From JAUVXJ01 sp034430275 (GTDB taxonomy: Bacteria > Chloroflexota > Anaerolineae > UBA7937 > B3-Chlor): a DNA stretch of 7,513 nucleotides. The translations under genes and the position numbers were made by a program. The stretch spans positions 1 through 7,513 of the forward strand of contig DAOUEW010000211.1 of the NCBI GenBank assembly GCA_034430275.1, given 5' to 3'. The notes beneath the pieces were generated by a model. It saw only the letters and a list, made by a program, of their open reading frames with translations, was not told where the DNA came from and made no database searches. Positions 4,671-7,513 of the stretch are shown here, piece by piece (the stretch's first letter is position 1; the number at the start of each line of letters is the position of its first letter).

Positions 4671-5495
4671 TCAAGGAAGCGAGATCCCCTGGGCGGCCTG
4701 TCTCATGGCCTCCATGGCGTCGTTGGTGCCGTAGAGTTCTTCGTTGGGTCTCATGGACCACACGGCCAGAGACTCGACAAGCTGCCCATCAGCTTTGTGG
4801 ACCAGCCTCTCCATCGCCGGCTGCGACAACTCGGTATACCCTGCCCCCGAGATGATGGTCACTGTGGGATGTCCTTTCAGGTCCCCGAGACCTCCCACGT
4901 ACGCCTGGATACGCTTCGCCGGCAGCCAGTCGTAGGTGGGTGCACCGAGCACCAGGAGATCATAGGTGGACAGGTCCGTGGGGGCCTGGGAGCTTGCCGT
5001 GGTGATCTCCACGCGCCAACCTTTGGAGACCAAACCCTCCGCGAAGGCGTGGCTGACGTCGCGCTGAAAGCTACTCTTCCCTGGGTGATAGACTATCAGC
5101 GCCGTCCGGATGTCTCCTTCGGGATTCAGGGTTTCTACAGCGCTAACGACCTCCGTGTTGATCCAGGGAGACAGCAGGCCATACCAACTCAGCGAAAGGA
5201 CCGCCAGGGTCACCACGCTGAGGGCCACGAGTCTGACGAAAGCGCCGTCTGTGGCTCTGTACGTCCACCAGCAAACTGCGACGAGCAGTGCCGCGAGGAC
5301 CACGAGCACAACCGCAACGAGGGGGAACGGCAGCCTCAGCAGCGTGGCCAGCCAGACCAGCAGACCGATAGCCAGCCCGAGTACCACGGCTATCAACCAA
5401 AGGTGCAGGCAGGTGAAGGCCCAGTAGACCAACCAGCCGAGCGTTGCGAGAAGCACCAGAACCAGCACTGTCATCAGTATGGAGGTCAGAGACAT
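4671..5495 (-). CDS. Membrane-anchored flavodoxin-fold protein
   Basis: A 274-residue protein in two parts. Residues 1-110 hold four hydrophobic helices (about 4-28, 31-52, 57-77, 88-107). Residues 130-274 form a flavodoxin-like alpha/beta domain: strand RTALIVYHPGKSSF (130-143) with the first phosphate-loop position, then YDLLVLGAPTYDWLPAKRI (178-196), which matches the GSPTY-x-W loop beside FMN, and TVTIISGAGY (211-220). The usual S/T-x-T-G-x-T loop reads HPGKSS, so FMN binding is likely but unproven. A membrane-linked redox role is inferred. ATG 5495 is chosen because AAAGGAG lies 10 nt upstream; the longer GTG start at 5516 overlaps that site. It lies 44 nt downstream of pstB and is probably cotranscribed with it. 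The helices-then-flavodoxin order is unusual; I do not recognise a named family. Confidence 0.72.
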   Translation of the reverse strand: MSLTSILMTVLVLVLLATLGWLVYWAFTCLHLWLIAVVLGLAIGLLVWLATLLRLPFPLVAVVLVVLAALLVAVCWWTYRATDGAFVRLVALSVVTLAVLSLSWYGLLSPWINTEVVSAVETLNPEGDIRTALIVYHPGKSSFQRDVSHAFAEGLVSKGWRVEITTASSQAPTDLSTYDLLVLGAPTYDWLPAKRIQAYVGGLGDLKGHPTVTIISGAGYTELSQPAMERLVHKADGQLVESLAVWSMRPNEELYGTNDAMEAMRQAAQGISLP

Positions 5496-5539
5496 GATCG
5501 GTGCACTCCTTTCCACACTGGGTGATCGTTCACATGAGC

Positions 5540-6292
5540 CTAGCCCACCCGGCCTGTGAGATAGGCCTCGGTCTTGGGATGCTGTGGCGTTGTGAAGATG
5601 GTGGCGGTGTCGTTGTATTCGACCAGTTCCCCGAGCCAGAAGAGTCCCGTCCAGTCGGAGGCCCTCGCTGCCTGCTGCATGTTGTGGGTCACGATCACCA
5701 GGGTATAGTCTTGCTTGAGTTGCTGCATCAACTCTTCGATCTCAAGCGTCGCCACGGGGTCCAACGCCGAGCAGGGCTCGTCCAGCAGGATGACCTCGGG
5801 TTCGATGGCCAGCACGCGGGCGATGCAGAGCCTCTGCTGCTGGCCCGCTGCCAGGTCGAGGGCTGATTCGTTGAGGTTGTCTTTGACCTCGTCCCACAGG
5901 GCAGCAGCCCTCAGGCTCCTCTCCACTACTTGATCGAGATCGTTGTCGAGACCCAGTACTTTGGGGCCGAAAGCTACGTTGGCGTAGACGGATTGGGGAA
6001 AGGGGTTTGGCCGCTGAAAGACCATGCCTACTCGCCTGCGGAGGTCTACCACGTCCACGTCTGGGGCGTAGATGTCCTGGCCGTCCAGAAGCACGCTTCC
6101 CTCGACCCTGGTGTCAGGGATGAGGTCGTTCATGCGGTTGAGGAGGCGAAGAAAAGTCGACTTGCCGCAGCCAGATGGACCGATGAGAGCGGTGATCTGC
6201 CGGTCCTTGACGCCCAGGCTGATGTCCTTCAAGGCCATCGTCTCGCCGTAGTAGAAATCGACGTTCTGTACTTCCATTCTGTTTTGGTGCAC
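5540..6292 (-). CDS. pstB: Phosphate ABC transporter ATP-binding protein PstB
   Basis: A 250-residue ATPase of the high-affinity PstSCAB phosphate importer, acting on the cytoplasmic face with PstC and PstA. Walker A GPSGCGKST lies at 38-46, the Q-loop Gln at 93 inside MVFQRPNPFPQS (a PstB hallmark), Walker B VILLDE at 167-172 and the switch His at 203. The signature reads LAAGQQQRL (147-155) where PstB usually has LSGGQQQRL, a Ser-to-Ala and Gly-to-Ala change at nucleotide-contacting positions. GTG 6292 is chosen for AAGAGG 7 nt upstream and a typical length; ATG 6349 would add 19 residues and lies at or above a possible -10, and ATG 6277 lacks a ribosome binding site. It is divergent from pstS-pstC, which is uncommon, and heads a leftward unit with the flavodoxin-fold and phosphatidyltransferase genes. 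Confidence 0.95.
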   Translation of the reverse strand: MHQNRMEVQNVDFYYGETMALKDISLGVKDRQITALIGPSGCGKSTFLRLLNRMNDLIPDTRVEGSVLLDGQDIYAPDVDVVDLRRRVGMVFQRPNPFPQSVYANVAFGPKVLGLDNDLDQVVERSLRAAALWDEVKDNLNESALDLAAGQQQRLCIARVLAIEPEVILLDEPCSALDPVATLEIEELMQQLKQDYTLVIVTHNMQQAARASDWTGLFWLGELVEYNDTATIFTTPQHPKTEAYLTGRVG

Positions 6293-6339
6293 GACGCTGC
6301 CTCTTGCTGGAGCTACCACACCAGCCTTCTCAGTCTGCC

Positions 6340-6348
6340 ATTCTATCA
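6340..6348 (-). promoter_or_regulatory. Possible extended -10 of the leftward pstB promoter
   Basis: TGATAGAAT on the minus strand fits an extended -10 (TG-n-TAGAAT) without a good -35 box. A start near 6333 would exclude the pstB start at 6349 and support GTG 6292. The 100 bp between the two operons show no convincing repeat of a PhoP/PhoB box. Confidence 0.3.
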
Positions 6349-6362
6349 TATCCCGTAGATGC

Positions 6363-6391
6363 TTGACGAGCCACAGAGCAGGGGTTATAAT
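6363..6391 (+). promoter_or_regulatory. Promoter of pstS-pstC
   Basis: TTGACG (6363-6368), a 17-nt spacer and a consensus TATAAT (6386-6391). The expected start is near 6398. This rules out the TTG at 6363, which is part of the -35 box, and places any true pstS start at or after 6399. Confidence 0.75.
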
Positions 6392-6422
6392 CGATGACGT
6401 GAAAAGGGTTGGGAGAAGTGCC

Positions 6423-7313
6423 TTGTTGCTGCACCGGTCTTGGGGTCACTTGCTCGTCTCCTTCCTTTTCTTTCTCCCTCTCTTGACGTCCTGCGCCGGA
6501 AGCGAGGGATCCGAAGCTCCGGTCACGACCACCATCGTCAACGTGGGCTCCGACACCATGGTCAACCTTGCCCTGGCCTGGGCGGAGGCCTACCACGAGC
6601 TTCACCCGGAAGTCTCCGTATCGGTGACGGGCGGAGGATCCGGCACCGGTATCGCCGCGTTGATCAACGGCTCGACCGACGTCGCCAATGCTTCCCGTCA
6701 AATGAAGGAAGAGGAACGCCAGGAAGCGGAACAGCAGGGCGACTCGCCAGTTGAGCATGTGGTGGCCCTGGACGCTATCGCCGTCATCGTCAACCCGAGC
6801 AATCCCGTCGACCAACTCTCGATCCCGCAAATAGCCGACGTCTACACCGGTCGCACGACGAACTGGCAGGAACTGGGAGGCGATGATAGACCCATCGTTT
6901 TGGCTTCCAGGGAGAGCAACTCGGGCACCTACGTATACTTCTTGGAGAATGTAGTACGGCTCGGCGATTCTGATAGCGAGGACCTGTTTTCCCCAGAGGC
7001 GCTGCTGCTACCGTCGTCCGAGGTGATCGGCCTCGAGGTGGCTCAGAACCCCAACGCCATCGGCTACGACGGACTGGGGTACGTCACCGCGGCCCAGAAG
7101 ACGGTGGACGTCGGTGTCGACCAGCACGGGGCGTTTGTGCCTCCCAGTATCGAGACGGTGAACGACGGCACGTACCCCATTGCGCGTCCGTTATACATGT
7201 ACACTAGCGGCGAGCCGACAGGAGCTATCAAGGAGTACCTGGACTGGATCAGGAGCGACGAGGGGCAGAGAATCGTGGCGGAGCTGGGCTTCGTTCCCCT
7301 GGCTGGCTCTTGA
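6423..7313 (+). CDS. pstS: Phosphate ABC transporter substrate-binding lipoprotein PstS
   Basis: A 296-residue phosphate-binding protein that delivers Pi to the PstC-PstA channel. The N-terminus is a lipoprotein signal: a hydrophobic run (10-21) and lipobox LTSC with Cys24 as the lipid anchor. The mature PBP-like domain has VNVGSDTMVNLA, then TGGGSGTGIAALINGSTDVA (Pi-binding loop and helix), VNPSNPVDQLS and SRESNSGTY, all typical of PstS. Length is normal. TTG 6423 is chosen because GGGAG (6411-6415) lies 7 nt upstream. GTG 6399 is an alternative, but it would lie at the predicted transcription start and give an almost leaderless mRNA. pstC follows after 39 nt with no terminator, so the two are cotranscribed. 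Control by phosphate starvation is expected from the family, but no Pho box is recognisable. Confidence 0.93.
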   Translation: MLLHRSWGHLLVSFLFFLPLLTSCAGSEGSEAPVTTTIVNVGSDTMVNLALAWAEAYHELHPEVSVSVTGGGSGTGIAALINGSTDVANASRQMKEEERQEAEQQGDSPVEHVVALDAIAVIVNPSNPVDQLSIPQIADVYTGRTTNWQELGGDDRPIVLASRESNSGTYVYFLENVVRLGDSDSEDLFSPEALLLPSSEVIGLEVAQNPNAIGYDGLGYVTAAQKTVDVGVDQHGAFVPPSIETVNDGTYPIARPLYMYTSGEPTGAIKEYLDWIRSDEGQRIVAELGFVPLAGS

Positions 7314-7352
7314 ATCGCTTTCTGCCTGTTTGGGCTCATCATGGAGCACTAG

Positions 7353-7513
7353 GTGAGAACCCCAACCATCCCCAGAGATGTGAACTGGCGAGAGTTCTTC
7401 GTCGAGCAGCTCATACGATTGACGGGCACATCTAGTATCGGCTTCGTGCTCTTGATCTTCCTCTTCCTGATCAGAGAAGGGACGCCTGCGCTGTTCGAGG
7501 TACCTCTGTCCAA
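7353..7513 (+). CDS. pstC: Phosphate ABC transporter permease PstC (3' partial)
   Basis: The first 53 codons of an inner-membrane permease that runs off the right edge. The start GTG 7353 has GGAG (7343-7346) 6 nt upstream. A short cytoplasmic N-terminus (RDVNWREFFVEQLIRLTG) leads into the first transmembrane helix, SSIGFVLLIFLFLIREGTPA, the typical PstC beginning (a hydrophobic helix followed by REG-x-P). Its position directly after pstS supports the call. PstC and PstA form the membrane channel of the phosphate importer; pstA would be expected next, outside the window. PstA is the main alternative, but gene order favours PstC. Confidence 0.88.
   Translation, partial: MRTPTIPRDVNWREFFVEQLIRLTGTSSIGFVLLIFLFLIREGTPALFEVPLS

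Noticed and set aside
4632..5525. A long open frame on the plus strand (297 codons).
   Set aside because: It is antisense to the flavodoxin-fold gene and has His/Gln/Pro-rich low-complexity sequence. The minus-strand frame has membrane helices, a flavodoxin pattern and a ribosome binding site.
6293..6422. Pho box in the pst divergent spacer.
   Set aside because: No direct repeat matching the PhoB or PhoP patterns I know could be found.
1..7513. CRISPR array, tRNA/rRNA genes, toxin-antitoxin or phage-defence system.
   Set aside because: No regularly spaced repeats, no recognisable RNA gene and no defence-type domains are visible. The gene content is metabolic, transport and membrane related.

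Overview
The window looks like GC-rich (roughly 60%) bacterial chromosome. Clues to the lineage are an AGAAC-N4-GTTCT operator of the Gram-positive/Chloroflexota LexA type, strong sigma-70/sigma-A promoters, and a perfect 14-bp-arm palindrome of a kind I associate with Chloroflexota intergenic DNA. I favour Chloroflexota (Anaerolineae-like), but this rests on motifs and not on any marker gene.

Left part (1-1209): the possible 3' end of a rightward gene (3-113); a near-perfect leftward promoter with an SOS-like operator (153-196); then a rightward cold-shock gene with its own promoter, a leader of about 150 nt and a terminator (294-809). Positions 810-1131 hold a decayed transposase N-terminus on the minus strand and the large palindrome.

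Centre (1132-3889): a monocistronic acyltransferase-like gene with a consensus promoter and a terminator, whose HX4D catalytic motif appears lost. It is followed by a promoter and a two-gene unit: a stomatin/SPFH membrane protein and a 3-hexulose-6-phosphate synthase-like (HUMPS) TIM-barrel protein.

Right part (3938-7513): two divergent units start near 6350. Rightward is pstS-pstC (phosphate uptake; pstC runs off the window). Leftward is pstB, then a membrane-anchored flavodoxin-fold protein, then a CDP-alcohol phosphatidyltransferase. The Pst transporter is therefore split across a divergent promoter, with its ATPase heading an operon that also carries a phospholipid-synthesis enzyme. The leftward operon converges on the SPFH/HUMPS unit, and no terminator is visible between them. 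An unexplained coding-like reading frame (3938-4102) overlaps and extends past the phosphatidyltransferase end.

I see no CRISPR array, tRNA, rRNA or intact mobile element, and no obvious defence system. The most unusual items are the SPFH-HUMPS gene pair, the catalytically altered acyltransferase-like and HUMPS proteins, the leftward SOS promoter with no visible gene, and the pstB-flavodoxin-phosphatidyltransferase operon.
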